A stretch of DNA of 64,000 nt from Pandoraea fibrosis (GTDB lineage Bacteria > Pseudomonadota > Gammaproteobacteria > Burkholderiales > Burkholderiaceae): positions 4,774,001-4,838,000 of the forward strand of contig NZ_CP047385.1 in the NCBI RefSeq assembly GCF_000807775.2, read 5' to 3'. Of this stretch, positions 25,597-35,334 are shown in pieces. Positions within the stretch are counted from its first letter, which is position 1; each line of letters starts with the position of its first letter. Both the position numbers and the translations under genes were made by a program. The notes under the pieces are model-generated. The model saw only the letters and a list, made by a program, of their open reading frames with translations. It had not been told where the DNA came from and made no database searches.

Positions 25597-28074
25597 TCAT
25601 TCGTTGGTAACGGAGCGCAACGCACCTGTGATATCCGTCCGGCGTGTGTCATCCACGACGGGGGCATCGGATTGCGATACCCCCTTGGCGGAAACCCTCG
25701 GCAGCAGGAAGTGTGAGAGTGCGGGAATCAGCATGAGCGCGCCGATCATGTTCCACAGGAACATGAAGGTGAGCAAAATGCCCATGTCGGCCTGGAACTT
25801 GATGGGAGACCAGACCCAAGTCACCACCCCGGCAGCCATGGTCACGCCTACCAGTCCGACAATCTTCCCGGTGAAGTCGAGCGAGCCACGATAGGCGTCG
25901 CGCAACGAGGCTCCCTGACGCTGCAAGTCCAGTTGGATACTCAACAAGTACAGCGCATAGTCCACGCCTACGCCTACGCCGACCGCAATCACCGGCAGGA
26001 CAGCCACCTTGATACCGATGTGCAGCCACACCATCAGCGCCTCGCACAGAATCGAGGTCAGCATCAATGGAATGATGGCGACGAGCGTTGCACGCCAACT
26101 GCGGAAGGTCAGCAGACATAGCAGGATCACAGCGCCGTACAGCACGAAGTGCATCGTCCAGAAGCTCTTCTTCACCACAATATTGGTGACCGCCTCAATG
26201 CCGGCGTTACCCGCGGCCAGTTGAAACGCGCGCTTGGGGGTGTCGTGAGTCGCGGAGAATGCTTCCACGGCGTCCATGACCCGGGTTAATGTGCCTGCCT
26301 TGTGATCGGTCAGATAGGCGACAAGGGGCGTCACCGCACAAGTCCGGTCGGCCAGATCGGGACGGTCTCCCTGAAAGATGGCGAACGCTTGTGAGCGATT
26401 CGTCGTATTGCGCGAGATCGTCTGCCATTTCGGGTTGCCCTCGAACAGGCTCGAGGTGCCACGCCGAACGCCATCCGCAATCGACAAGGTGGTCTGAACC
26501 CCGTCGAGTTGGCGCAGTGCGGCCCCCAGACGATCGATCTCCACTACGTTGTCGTAAGCAAAGCACTCGCCCGGCGGCGTCTTCATCATGACCACAAATT
26601 GGTCGTTCGCCAGCCCGTAGTGAGCCGTCAGGAATGCAGAGTCGCGGTTGTAACGCGATTCCGCACGTAGCTCGGGCGCCCCCGGACTCAGATCACCGAT
26701 GGCGATATGTTTGCGCACCGACAATGCCGTGCCCGCCAGCGCTACAGCGATCGCGATCATGATGATGGCATTGCGGCGCTCGGTCAGACCGACCAGGCGA
26801 TGGCGAATCCACGCCGCCGCGCCGCCGCCAACGGATGCGTCGACCCGGATACTGCGGCGCGCGGCCCGCTCGCTCACACCGGTATAGGACAACAGCACCG
26901 GTATCAGAACCAGCTTGGTGAAAATCAGGACAGTGACACCGATACTGGTCGTCAGCGCCATATCGCGAATCACCGGAATATCGATGATCATCAGGACGGC
27001 AAAACCGACGATATTCGTGAGGAGTGCCGTCAGTCCGGCCATGAACAAACGTCGGAAGGTGTAGCGCGCAGCCACATACTTGTGAGTACCGCGTCCGACG
27101 TCCTGCATGATGCCGTTCATCTTCTGTGCGCCATGGGACAGGCCGATGGCGAAGATGAGAAAAGGCACCAGAATCGAATACGGATCCAGCACGAAGCCAA
27201 AGAGCTGCATGATGCCGAGCAGCCAAACCACGCCCAGCGCCGCGCTCGCCACCAACAGCAAGGTACTGCGCCAGCACCGCGTGTACAGGAACACGAACAC
27301 GGCGGCAATCAGAATGGACACCGCGAAATACGCCATTACCGCGTAGAGGCCGTCGATCAGATCCCCGACCAACTTGGCGAATCCGACAATGTGAATGCGA
27401 TACGGCCCGCCCTCCTGAGCGCGAATCTGCTTCTCCAATTGACGGGAGAATGCCGCGTAGTCCAGGGGTTTTCCGCTTTCCGGATCTTTCTCGATCAGCG
27501 GCACCACGATCATGGACGACTTCAGATCGTCGGCGACGAAGCTGCCGATGATGCCCGCCCTTGCGATATTCGCCTGAAGCTGACGTATTGCGGCAGGACT
27601 ACCGTCCCACCGATCAGGCATGACAGGACCACCTCGGTAGCCCTCCTCGGTGATCTCGGTCCAGCGCAAACTCGTCGTCCAGAGGCTGCGCATCCACGCG
27701 CGATCAACTCCCGGCATCAGGAAAACCGTATCGTTGATCTTTTGAAGGCGCTCCAGGTAGGCCTTGTCGAAGATGTCGCCGTCGGTGGTCTCAAGCACGA
27801 TACGCAAGGAGTTACCCATACCGCGCAGCGTGTCCCGATTCTCGAAGTAATGCTTGATGTAGGGGTGCGAGCTCGGAATCATCTTCTCGAAGCTCGCGTT
27901 GACCGGCAGGCGCGTCGCATGCCAACCGAGGAATGTGGTCATGACCACGCAGACCAGCACCATCAAGGCCCGATGGTTGAAAATGAAGCGTTCGAGCCAT
28001 GACCCGCTGTTGCGATCAAATTGTGCCGGGTCCGTAATGACCGGAAGATCCGCGACCCGGGGGGACATTGCCAT
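25597..28074 (-). CDS. RND/MMPL-family inner-membrane transporter
   Basis: An 825-aa membrane protein with about 12 segments in the RND arrangement: one near residue 40, five in a block at about 240-405, one near 440, and five at about 640-800, separated by two large periplasmic loops. LVPFLIFAIGLSHGAQ and GVGVGVDYALYLLS in the fourth and tenth segments are the usual MMPL/RND positions. The family includes lipid and steroid carriers (MmpL, hopanoid HpnN). GGAG lies 7 nt before ATG 28074. Its association with the YCF48-like, DUF1329 and DUF1302 proteins recurs in other hydrophobic-substrate clusters, suggesting transport of the substrate across the envelope. Confidence 0.85.
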   Translation of the reverse strand: MAMSPRVADLPVITDPAQFDRNSGSWLERFIFNHRALMVLVCVVMTTFLGWHATRLPVNASFEKMIPSSHPYIKHYFENRDTLRGMGNSLRIVLETTDGDIFDKAYLERLQKINDTVFLMPGVDRAWMRSLWTTSLRWTEITEEGYRGGPVMPDRWDGSPAAIRQLQANIARAGIIGSFVADDLKSSMIVVPLIEKDPESGKPLDYAAFSRQLEKQIRAQEGGPYRIHIVGFAKLVGDLIDGLYAVMAYFAVSILIAAVFVFLYTRCWRSTLLLVASAALGVVWLLGIMQLFGFVLDPYSILVPFLIFAIGLSHGAQKMNGIMQDVGRGTHKYVAARYTFRRLFMAGLTALLTNIVGFAVLMIIDIPVIRDMALTTSIGVTVLIFTKLVLIPVLLSYTGVSERAARRSIRVDASVGGGAAAWIRHRLVGLTERRNAIIMIAIAVALAGTALSVRKHIAIGDLSPGAPELRAESRYNRDSAFLTAHYGLANDQFVVMMKTPPGECFAYDNVVEIDRLGAALRQLDGVQTTLSIADGVRRGTSSLFEGNPKWQTISRNTTNRSQAFAIFQGDRPDLADRTCAVTPLVAYLTDHKAGTLTRVMDAVEAFSATHDTPKRAFQLAAGNAGIEAVTNIVVKKSFWTMHFVLYGAVILLCLLTFRSWRATLVAIIPLMLTSILCEALMVWLHIGIKVAVLPVIAVGVGVGVDYALYLLSIQLDLQRQGASLRDAYRGSLDFTGKIVGLVGVTMAAGVVTWVWSPIKFQADMGILLTFMFLWNMIGALMLIPALSHFLLPRVSAKGVSQSDAPVVDDTRRTDITGALRSVTNE

Positions 28075-28114
28075 TGCTGTGCTCCGAAAACTAGACCGCT
28101 CAATAACAGGGACG

Positions 28115-29173
28115 CTACTTCAGTGGTACTTGTTGCACGCCACTTAAGCCGGCGACGACGGCGGTATGCGCATCGACCTGGGTCACGGCGGTCAACACGC
28201 CCGGCCGTGGCACCCGAATCGATCGAAAATGCTCGCCCGCGTCGTCCGATACCAAAAGATTGCCGTTCTGACTGACCATCAACACTCTCGCCGCGCCGAT
28301 ACCAACGGCCCCCGTAATCGAGGAGCCCTGCCCGGTTTCGAGCTTTTGCCAGCTTCGGCCTGCATCGCTTGAGCGATATGCCGTGCCGCGTAGTCCCGAA
28401 GCGATGATCTGTTTGCCCACCGACGCCAAGCTGAAGAAACTGCCCATGTAGCCAGTCTCGACAGCGATGAACTTGCCCTTATCGCGATCGAGACGGAATA
28501 CCAGGCCCTTTTCCGAGGCGATGAAAATGTCCTGGCCAACGCCATGAATCGCATTCAAGTGCAGCAAAGTGCCGTAATCCAGACGCTCAACCCAGGACTG
28601 CCAGGTCTTGCCACCATCGGTGGTCGCCAGAAGCGTGCCGAACGAGCCGCACACAATGCCGTTACGTTCATCGGCAAACCACAAGTCGAGCAACCCCTGT
28701 TCGGGCCCACTCTCGTAGTTCAGCTTCATTTCACCGAGCAAGCGTTGAGCGTTGGCGTCGCCCGCATCGGCCAATTGCTGGAAATGGCGGATGAACATCT
28801 CCCCAGCCTGGCGACCATCGAACTGTTTGATCCAGGATTCGCCACCGTCCTCACTGTGAAGAATTACGCCGTCGTGACCGACCGCCCAACCCTTCGTAGG
28901 CGAGACGAACTGCACCGCAAGCAGATCCGACGATACGGGTGCCGCACGCTGTACCCACGTCGCACCGTTATCGTCAGACGTGACGATCAGGCCCCGAATA
29001 CCCACGGCGACCAACCGCTTGCCCGCGTGGGCGACACCATTGACCTGAGTGGTCGTGGTCAGGCGAGTCGCTGACGCGGGCACATCCAGCGAGTCACGCG
29101 CTGCGTCACTCACCGCCCAAGCGGGCGCGCCGATCATGAAAGCAGCCAAGACTGCCAAAACCTGCTTTTGCAC
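28115..29173 (-). CDS. Exported YCF48-like beta-propeller with Asp-box repeats
   Basis: A 352-aa secreted protein. The GTG start at 29173 has a GGAGCAGGGA site and places a signal peptide (VQKQVLAVLAAFMIGAPAWA) right at the N-terminus; ATG 29218 would add residues in front of it. Five Asp-box repeats are visible (SDDNGATW, SEDGGESW, TTDGGKTW, SSDAGRSW, SDDAGEHF), which form beta-propellers in sialidases and in the photosystem assembly factor YCF48. Here it sits between DUF1329 and the RND transporter, so it is probably a periplasmic partner of that transporter. Confidence 0.82.
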   Translation of the reverse strand: MQKQVLAVLAAFMIGAPAWAVSDAARDSLDVPASATRLTTTTQVNGVAHAGKRLVAVGIRGLIVTSDDNGATWVQRAAPVSSDLLAVQFVSPTKGWAVGHDGVILHSEDGGESWIKQFDGRQAGEMFIRHFQQLADAGDANAQRLLGEMKLNYESGPEQGLLDLWFADERNGIVCGSFGTLLATTDGGKTWQSWVERLDYGTLLHLNAIHGVGQDIFIASEKGLVFRLDRDKGKFIAVETGYMGSFFSLASVGKQIIASGLRGTAYRSSDAGRSWQKLETGQGSSITGAVGIGAARVLMVSQNGNLLVSDDAGEHFRSIRVPRPGVLTAVTQVDAHTAVVAGLSGVQQVPLK

Positions 29174-29275
29174 TTCCCTGCTCCTTGCCAGAACGACCGG
29201 CTCCGGGATTGACCCCACTCCGACGAACGCCGGGGCGGCCGGAGGCGGCCAACCTGCGCCGCCTCCGTCTGCACA

Positions 29276-30661
29276 TCAACGCACCCCGGCGCCCGCCAAC
29301 GCGTCTGGGAGAAAGCGGTTCTGAGGGAACTTGTCGATCGTTATCACGCCGTACTGATCCGGTCGCCCCTGCGGTTTCGTCTGGAAGCCATAAATCCCGC
29401 GGCTCATGTCATACAAGATGAAACCCAGCGTACGGGGACCTGGCTTTTCATACTCCTGGATCAGCGGCAAGTGCATCAGGTGGTGAACTTTGCCGGAATG
29501 GTCGAGCGCGTAGTACACGGGCGACATCCAGCTGTCCTCGTCGATCAGGAAGACCTTCTTCTGCTGAATATGGCGCTCGCCCGGCTTGAGCGTACCCTCC
29601 ACCATCCACACGCGGTGCAGCTCCCAGCGCATGACCGCAGGATTCTCGTGGTCCTTGGCCATGGCCTCCTCGATCGGTGCCGCAAGCGCTTTGTAGTTGT
29701 TGTATGGCAGGTAGACTTCCTTCTTGCCAACCAGCTTGAAGTCATACTTGTCCATTCGGCCGTCCCAACCGTTGATCTCGTCGAAGATCAGCAGGCCACC
29801 CGAGGTCGTCGAGACCGTGTCGTATGTGAATTCCGGCGCACGTCTGACACGGCGCTGCCCCGGAACGTAGCTCCAGGCCACGTCTTCATGCAGATCCTGA
29901 CGCAGGTAGGTCGTGCGCAACTGTGCCAGCCCGGCTTGCGAAGCCGGCTCCTTGCTCCAGGCAAGCAGATTGCGATACGGGCGGTCTTCGGGCACCGTTG
30001 TCAGGGTGTTGTCCCAATAGAGATTTTGGGTATCGGCGATCTGGTAGGACGCGCGCGTGAAAGTGCCCGAGGCGTCCATCAACCCGGCATCGAGACCGAA
30101 GCGGAAATTGGTCGGCTCCCACTTGAGCACCATGTTCCACATCACCTCATAGCCATTCTTGGGAATGGGAAACGGAATCTGCGCGTGTGCGCCGGTGATA
30201 CCCGGCGCCGAGCCGATCAGCTTCGGATTCATGATCCGCTTGGCCGTGTTCTCGTAGACCCACTTCGGCATGCACGCCGTGCGATGCGAAGGGTACACGT
30301 CCATGACATAGGTGTTCGGATAGCGCTTGAACAGCTCCTTCGTACCCGCATCCACCTTGTCGGCGTATTGACTGAGATTGGCGGCAGTGATGCGGTACAG
30401 CGGCTTCTCATTGGCGAACGGATCGACGTATGGTGCACCGCCGGCGGCCGCGCCCATCTTCGGCTTGTACCCGGCAGGCGGCGTACAGATCCCACCGTCC
30501 CAGGCGGGAATCGTTCCGTCCTTGTTGCCGGCCTTCTCAGCGCCCACCGGCGTCAGCGTGGTCCCCAATTGCTTCGCCTCTTCAGGCGTCGGGGTTGCCA
30601 TGACATGCCCGCCGATGAGAATTCCGCTGGCGATGGCAATGCAATGCCTCCAGTAATGCAT
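29276..30661 (-). CDS. DUF1329 family outer-membrane/periplasmic protein
   Basis: A 461-aa protein with a signal peptide (MHYWRHC... to HVMA), then TPEEAKQLGTTLTPVGAEKA and IPAWDGGI, the typical DUF1329 start. The family has a LolB/LolA-like beta fold and accompanies DUF1302 proteins in many proteobacterial catabolic clusters; its function is not established. AGGAG precedes ATG 30661. It is the first gene of the envelope operon and has a regulon operator 80 bp upstream. A hydrophobic-ligand shuttle role fits the fold and neighbours but is inference. Confidence 0.85.
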   Translation of the reverse strand: MHYWRHCIAIASGILIGGHVMATPTPEEAKQLGTTLTPVGAEKAGNKDGTIPAWDGGICTPPAGYKPKMGAAAGGAPYVDPFANEKPLYRITAANLSQYADKVDAGTKELFKRYPNTYVMDVYPSHRTACMPKWVYENTAKRIMNPKLIGSAPGITGAHAQIPFPIPKNGYEVMWNMVLKWEPTNFRFGLDAGLMDASGTFTRASYQIADTQNLYWDNTLTTVPEDRPYRNLLAWSKEPASQAGLAQLRTTYLRQDLHEDVAWSYVPGQRRVRRAPEFTYDTVSTTSGGLLIFDEINGWDGRMDKYDFKLVGKKEVYLPYNNYKALAAPIEEAMAKDHENPAVMRWELHRVWMVEGTLKPGERHIQQKKVFLIDEDSWMSPVYYALDHSGKVHHLMHLPLIQEYEKPGPRTLGFILYDMSRGIYGFQTKPQGRPDQYGVITIDKFPQNRFLPDALAGAGVR

Positions 30662-31026
30662 GAGTGTCTCCTGCTTATATTTTGTGGCGAAATTTAAGAC
30701 ACGTTTGCCGTACTCATCACTGAATCGACATCGCATCCAAGAAACTGATACACCATCATTTTTTCAAAGAATATCCAATCTCCAAACACGTGTCAAATGA
30801 GATTTGAAAATTCCGTTGAATGCTCGAATACCCTGATATGGCGCGGGTTTCGGCAGAATCTGGGGGAGTTGAAGCGGGGATGCGAGAACACGCACGACGA
30901 CGGTGCGTAGCAATACGGGAATCGACTATCGGACGCCAGCGGATACATCGCAAGTCAGCGGTGCCAGCGAGAAATCGCAATGAGGATGCGGCGTGTCAGA
31001 ACGACACGTCGCATCTGAGGAAGAGG
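30662..31026 (-). promoter_or_regulatory. Intergenic promoter region of the DUF1329 operon, operator at 30741-30763
   Basis: The 365-bp gap between the thiolase-like gene and DUF1329 contains the repeat GAAACTG-N9-CATTTTT at 30741-30763, a near match to the regulon operator with a perfect left half. I see no gene in the rest; short open frames lack ribosome sites. Confidence 0.5.
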
Positions 31027-32217
31027 TCAATCCGATGTGAGTAGCATGGCCCCGGCGATCGGACCGCCGCCGTTGGAAACCACTGCCACGCGTGGGTCTC
31101 CCGGGATCTGACGAGCGCCGCCCTGCCCCCGCAATTGCGTGACGGCCTCGACGACATGGATCATGCCGTGCAGACGGCCGGCCGAGAGTTGCCCACCACC
31201 GGTGGACATCGGCAACTCGCCGTCAAGTGCGATCCGGGAACCATCGCCGACGAAATCGGGCGCCTCGCCGCGTTGGCAGAACCCCAATCCTTCCAACCAC
31301 AGCCAGGTGAGGAAACTGAAACCGTCGTAGAGCTGCGCCATATCGACATCGTGCGGCTTGAGGTCGGTGCGCGCCCACAGTTGTTTGCCGCAACCCTCTG
31401 CGGAAAACCGTGTGAGGTCATCCAACTGATCCCACGAGTCTCGCGTGTGCAAGGCACCGGACATGGCCTCCACACGTATCGGCTTCGATTTGAGGTCGCG
31501 TGCCGTGCTCGCGTGAGAAACAATCACGGCAATCGAACCATCGATCGGAATGTCGCAGTCGTACAGGCAAAGCGGCGTGGAAATCATGCGCGCCTGCATG
31601 TAGGCGTCCAGCGTCAATGGATCGCGATAGATGGCGGCCGGATTCAATCCGGCGTTGCGCCGCGCATTGATGGCGATCTGCGCCAACTGCTCGCGACGCG
31701 CGCCGAATTCGTGAAAATACCGGCTCGCGATAAGCCCAACCCAATTCGCGCCCGAAGGCGCGAGAAACGGCGCCATGTACTCTGCGAAACCACGCACTCG
31801 CTCGCCCCCGGTGCCGATGAGGCTGGGCCGACCGCCCTGCTGCGACATGGCCGACGTTTCCGTGACCGTGCGAAAACACAAGACATGGCGCGCCTGCCCG
31901 CTTGCAACGGCCATGCAAGCGTTGATCACGCCGGCCATCTGGGTGGCTTCAATGCCGGCGTTATACCAGTTCAGGCGCAGGCCCAATGCCTCCTTGATCT
32001 CGCTGATCGTCACCGGCGAAAAGTCCGGGGCGTCGACCCGATAGCCGGGCCAACTCGAGATCCCGTCGATCTCGCGGTGATCGAGCCCGGCGTCGGCGAT
32101 CGCGGCGAGCACCGCATCCAGAGTCAGGTCGAGACCGGTGCGCCCCAGTCGGCGGCCCGCCGCCGACTGGCCTATCCCGGAGATGACCGCCTGTCGTTCC
32201 AGTACTGGCATGTTCAT
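31027..32217 (-). CDS. Thiolase-like protein without catalytic cysteine (Ltp2/SCP-x-like)
   Basis: A 396-aa thiolase-fold protein (AVISGIGQSAAGR at the start, STGGGQLSAGRLHGM and VVSNGGG near the end). Where thiolases have the nucleophile in NNACSTGS, it reads GIEATQMAG, so the cysteine is missing; the usual GHPLGATG is also lost. A tyrosine lies in QLYDGFSF near residue 292. The same loss is known in the steroid side-chain aldolase Ltp2, a thiolase-fold retro-aldol enzyme that works with a DUF35 partner. Such a DUF35 protein exists at 55772-56179. It is the last gene of the MaoC-crotonase-MaoC-amidohydrolase operon. Aldolase activity is inferred. Confidence 0.75.
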   Translation of the reverse strand: MNMPVLERQAVISGIGQSAAGRRLGRTGLDLTLDAVLAAIADAGLDHREIDGISSWPGYRVDAPDFSPVTISEIKEALGLRLNWYNAGIEATQMAGVINACMAVASGQARHVLCFRTVTETSAMSQQGGRPSLIGTGGERVRGFAEYMAPFLAPSGANWVGLIASRYFHEFGARREQLAQIAINARRNAGLNPAAIYRDPLTLDAYMQARMISTPLCLYDCDIPIDGSIAVIVSHASTARDLKSKPIRVEAMSGALHTRDSWDQLDDLTRFSAEGCGKQLWARTDLKPHDVDMAQLYDGFSFLTWLWLEGLGFCQRGEAPDFVGDGSRIALDGELPMSTGGGQLSAGRLHGMIHVVEAVTQLRGQGGARQIPGDPRVAVVSNGGGPIAGAMLLTSD

Positions 32218-32229
32218 CGGCGGGCGCGA

Positions 32230-33528
32230 TCAGGCAAACAGCTTCATGACTTCACCCGCGGTGACCGGACGGCCTTCGCGGTTCGAGGGATTGTGCCCAC
32301 CCATATTGGCCACCGGGCGCGTATCGACGTGCGTGGAACGGGCACGCAGCGCCCCCACCGTGCATGCCTCGCGCGGTGCGAATTCAAACGGATCGAAACG
32401 GAATTCGCGCATCGTGTTCAAGTGCGTGATCTTGTCGATCGTCTCCTTGGGCAGATGCTTGATCGACGGCCACAGACCTTCGGGAGCATTGGGCCAGAGC
32501 GCGTCGGAGTGCGGATAGTCAGCCTCCCAGGCAATCATGTCCGTGTTCATGAAGCGCGTGTTGGCCAGGCCAAACGCGTCGTCAATGAAACAAGTGATGA
32601 AGTTGCGCTTGAACAGGTCGCTCGGCAGCATGCCGTTGAAGTTGGCGTTGGTCCACGCCTTGTGATGCTTGTAGGTGAAGTCCGCACGCTCGAGCAGGTA
32701 CGGAATCCAGCCAATCCCACCTTCCGAGAGCGAGAGCTTCAAATTCGGGAATTTCTGGAACACCGGCGAGAACAACCAGTCGGTCGTCGCGTTGGCGATA
32801 TACATCGGGAACGACGTGATCCAGGTGTCGATCGGCGAGTCGTTGGAAACGGGAGGTGCGCTGGCGCCCGAGCCGATATGAATACTGATGACAATGCGGT
32901 TGTCTTCCAACACCCGCCACAGCGGATCCCAATAGTCCGTGTGAATGCTCGGCAACCCCTTGGCCGTCGGGCTGTCGTAGAAGCTGATGGTACGGCACCC
33001 CTTGGCGGCCACACGCTTGGCTTCCGCCACTGCAGCGTTGATGTCATGGCACGGCAAGATGGCCAGCGGAATGAAACGCCCCGGCGCGCCACCGCACCAC
33101 TCGTCGATGTGCCAATCGTTATAGGCGCTGATCACCGCATTGGTCGCCTCGGGATCTTTCGGATTGAGGAACAGACTGCCGGCAAACGTCGGAAACGTGG
33201 GGAAGCAAATCGACGCCAACACGCCGCTCACATCCATGTCATCCAAACGCTCCTTGAGCGACCAGGTACCCTTGCGGATCTGGCTATAGGAGGCCGGCTC
33301 CATGCCGTACTCTTCGGGAGGGCGCCCGACGACGGCGTTCAGGCCAAAGTTCGGGGTTCGGCGACCTTCGTATTCCCACGTGTCTTCCGTGGCGCCGGGG
33401 TTGTCCCGCAGCGGCACCATCTTCGGCGCGTGTGCCATGTACTTGGCCGGCAGGTGTTTTTTGAACAGATCCGGCGGCTCGATCACATGGTCGTCCACGC
33501 TGATCAGGATCATGTCGTTCATTTCCAT
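32230..33528 (-). CDS. Amidohydrolase-2 family TIM-barrel protein
   Basis: A 432-aa metal-dependent-hydrolase-fold protein with the N-terminal ISVDDHVIEPPDLF motif (residues 7-20), a His in ILPCHD, the SIHIGSG segment, LSEGGIGWIPYLLER and the final EADYPHSD (near residue 348). Family members are decarboxylases or hydrolases acting on C-C or C-N bonds. The first metal position reads Asp-Asp-His rather than His-x-His. ATG 33528 has AGGAGAGAG upstream. It lies between a MaoC-like gene and the thiolase-like gene, so it may act on a CoA-linked intermediate or perform a ring-opening hydrolysis; not resolved. Confidence 0.8.
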   Translation of the reverse strand: MEMNDMILISVDDHVIEPPDLFKKHLPAKYMAHAPKMVPLRDNPGATEDTWEYEGRRTPNFGLNAVVGRPPEEYGMEPASYSQIRKGTWSLKERLDDMDVSGVLASICFPTFPTFAGSLFLNPKDPEATNAVISAYNDWHIDEWCGGAPGRFIPLAILPCHDINAAVAEAKRVAAKGCRTISFYDSPTAKGLPSIHTDYWDPLWRVLEDNRIVISIHIGSGASAPPVSNDSPIDTWITSFPMYIANATTDWLFSPVFQKFPNLKLSLSEGGIGWIPYLLERADFTYKHHKAWTNANFNGMLPSDLFKRNFITCFIDDAFGLANTRFMNTDMIAWEADYPHSDALWPNAPEGLWPSIKHLPKETIDKITHLNTMREFRFDPFEFAPREACTVGALRARSTHVDTRPVANMGGHNPSNREGRPVTAGEVMKLFA

Positions 33529-33575
33529 CGTCTCTCTCCTATTTCCCAGTGGGGATATGTTGCTCAACGATTCCG

Positions 33576-34472
33576 TTAGCCCAAGGCAGGGGCAGGAATC
33601 GCATCAGCCTTGTCTTCCATCATCATAGCTTCGGCCGCCAGGAATTCGACCCGACCGCCATCGACCACCAATGCACTGCGTTCTCGCGAGCTCATACGAA
33701 ACACCGCACTGTCCTCACCCGTATGCCAAAGCTCGAGCCACATCGTCTCGTCTGTAAGCATCGGTCCCACATACCGCAACGCCAAGTGACGCAATCGCGC
33801 GGGTCGATTACCGCACACGAGGTGCATCACACCCCGACCCGCCAGACCGAAGCAGCCCAGGCCGCGCATCATGGCTTTGCCTCGCGGCAGACCGGCGGCC
33901 ACCGCCAGACTGGTATCGAGCCGGAATATGGCTCGCTCGTCGTTCGGCGGGGTGCGTATTGCCAAGGTGGCATCGGGTGCTCGATCATCTGGCACTCTGA
34001 CTCTCTCGCCACTTGGCGGCTCGCCGCCAAACCCGCCGTCGCCCTTGAGCAAGGTCGTCACCGTGATGGTCGCCAGCGACTGACCCTGAATGTTCGCAAG
34101 TGTCTGGATCTGCCGCATCACAGCCCCCTTGCCGACGCCTCGATCGTGAATGCTGTCGATTTTCTGCGTGAGCCTGAGTTCTCCGGATGTCGGCAGTGGT
34201 CGGTGCATCGTCAATGACTCTTCGGCATGAACGATGCGTTGCCAGTCGATACCGGTATCGGGCGACTTTTGCCAGAACTGGCCGTCTGCAAGGGCCAATG
34301 CCATCATCGGCAGAACCTCGATGCCGCCAAGAAAGGAGGTGTCGCCAATGCGCAACTCCCCCGGCATACCGGCACCGAAGCCCACTGCAACCCGGCTGGT
34401 CTGGGCCGGCCCGTAACACCGCGTTTCGACAGGGAACCGGCGTCCCATCAAAGACGCGTAATCAATCGCCAT
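33576..34472 (-). CDS. MaoC-like double-hotdog protein with degenerate active site
   Basis: A 298-aa protein that aligns in layout with the MaoC gene at 35335-36204: an N-terminal hotdog (residues 1-150, ending GDGGFGG) and a C-terminal hotdog. The hydratase-2 motif D-H-N-P-L-H found in its neighbour is absent: the region reads FRLDTSLAVAAGLPRGKAMM (residues 183-202). It is therefore likely a non-catalytic partner, as seen in heteromeric MaoC hydratases of steroid degradation. GGAGGAG precedes ATG 34472. Both genes are in one operon, separated only by the crotonase. Confidence 0.75.
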   Translation of the reverse strand: MAIDYASLMGRRFPVETRCYGPAQTSRVAVGFGAGMPGELRIGDTSFLGGIEVLPMMALALADGQFWQKSPDTGIDWQRIVHAEESLTMHRPLPTSGELRLTQKIDSIHDRGVGKGAVMRQIQTLANIQGQSLATITVTTLLKGDGGFGGEPPSGERVRVPDDRAPDATLAIRTPPNDERAIFRLDTSLAVAAGLPRGKAMMRGLGCFGLAGRGVMHLVCGNRPARLRHLALRYVGPMLTDETMWLELWHTGEDSAVFRMSSRERSALVVDGGRVEFLAAEAMMMEDKADAIPAPALG

Positions 34473-34506
34473 GGTGCTCCTCCGCTGTCGCCGATTCCGT
34501 AGCCAT

Positions 34507-35310
34507 TCAATCCTGCCTTACCTTCTTGGCCGTATTCATCGACGCGTCCATGCCGCCCGAGCGCAGCTTGTGATGTTCGGCTGTCTCGGTCGAGAGAATG
34601 TGAGTGTCGAAGTGGGCCATCAGCGAGTTACGGAACCCCATGATGTCGTAAGAGCGATTGAGCGAACGCTTCATCAGGCGAAGGCCGATCGGTGGCGCCT
34701 GCGCGATGCGCTCGGCCAGCTGCAAGGTAAAGTCCTCAAGCTCCGCGCGGGGAACGACGTGATTGACCATTCCCCACTCCTTGGCCTCGCTCGCGTTCAA
34801 GCGTTGCCCGGTATAGAGAAACTCCTTGGCCTTGCGCATGCCCAACACCCACGGGTGCAACAGCGCCTCGACAGAAGCGGCGGCCAGGCTGTGCACTACC
34901 GGATCGCTGAAGAATGCATCGTCGGCAGCCACCATCAAATCGCACATGTTCGCCACCATGAATCCGCCTGCCACACAGGCGCCCTGCACTTGTGCGATGG
35001 TCGGCTTCGGAAAATCCCAAATACGCAGCGCATTGCCAAGGTAATGCTCGCTCTCCCAGAGCCAACTCTCCTCCGGGGTGTACTGACCTCGCTTGGCCAT
35101 GCCCTCCACCAGATCATGGCCGGCCGAGAAATGCTTGCCGACACCGCCCAGAATCAGCACGCGAACGTTGTCGTCGCGCCTGGCGCGTTCGAGGGCGTCA
35201 TCGATTTCCGCCAACAGGTTCTCCGACTCCGCGTTGGCCATCTTCGGGCGATTGTGGCAAATCCGCAGGACCGGCCCGATCATTTCATAAGTAATGTCTT
35301 GATACGTCAT
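34507..35310 (-). CDS. Crotonase-fold protein lacking the two catalytic glutamates
   Basis: A 267-aa enoyl-CoA hydratase/isomerase family member. The oxyanion segments GKHFSAGHDL (residues 59-68) and GACVAGGFM (110-118) are present, but the hydratase glutamates are replaced: Met118 in AGGFMVANMCD and Val138 in FSDPVV. A simple hydratase mechanism is thus unlikely; crotonases without these residues act as dehalogenases, decarboxylases, C-C hydrolases or isomerases. GGAGACGG precedes ATG 35310. It sits between the two MaoC genes, 24 bp after the catalytic one. Confidence 0.78.
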   Translation of the reverse strand: MTYQDITYEMIGPVLRICHNRPKMANAESENLLAEIDDALERARRDDNVRVLILGGVGKHFSAGHDLVEGMAKRGQYTPEESWLWESEHYLGNALRIWDFPKPTIAQVQGACVAGGFMVANMCDLMVAADDAFFSDPVVHSLAAASVEALLHPWVLGMRKAKEFLYTGQRLNASEAKEWGMVNHVVPRAELEDFTLQLAERIAQAPPIGLRLMKRSLNRSYDIMGFRNSLMAHFDTHILSTETAEHHKLRSGGMDASMNTAKKVRQD

Positions 35311-35334
35311 CTTGTCCGTCTCCAGAGTTCCACA

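Noticed and set aside
26707..28002. A 431-codon open frame on the plus strand
   Set aside because: Antisense to the RND transporter, with the composition of a reading-frame shadow.
31135..33579. An 814-codon open frame on the plus strand
   Set aside because: It lies opposite the thiolase-like and amidohydrolase genes, is rich in Arg/His/Gly as expected from GC-rich antisense, has no ribosome site and no recognisable motif.
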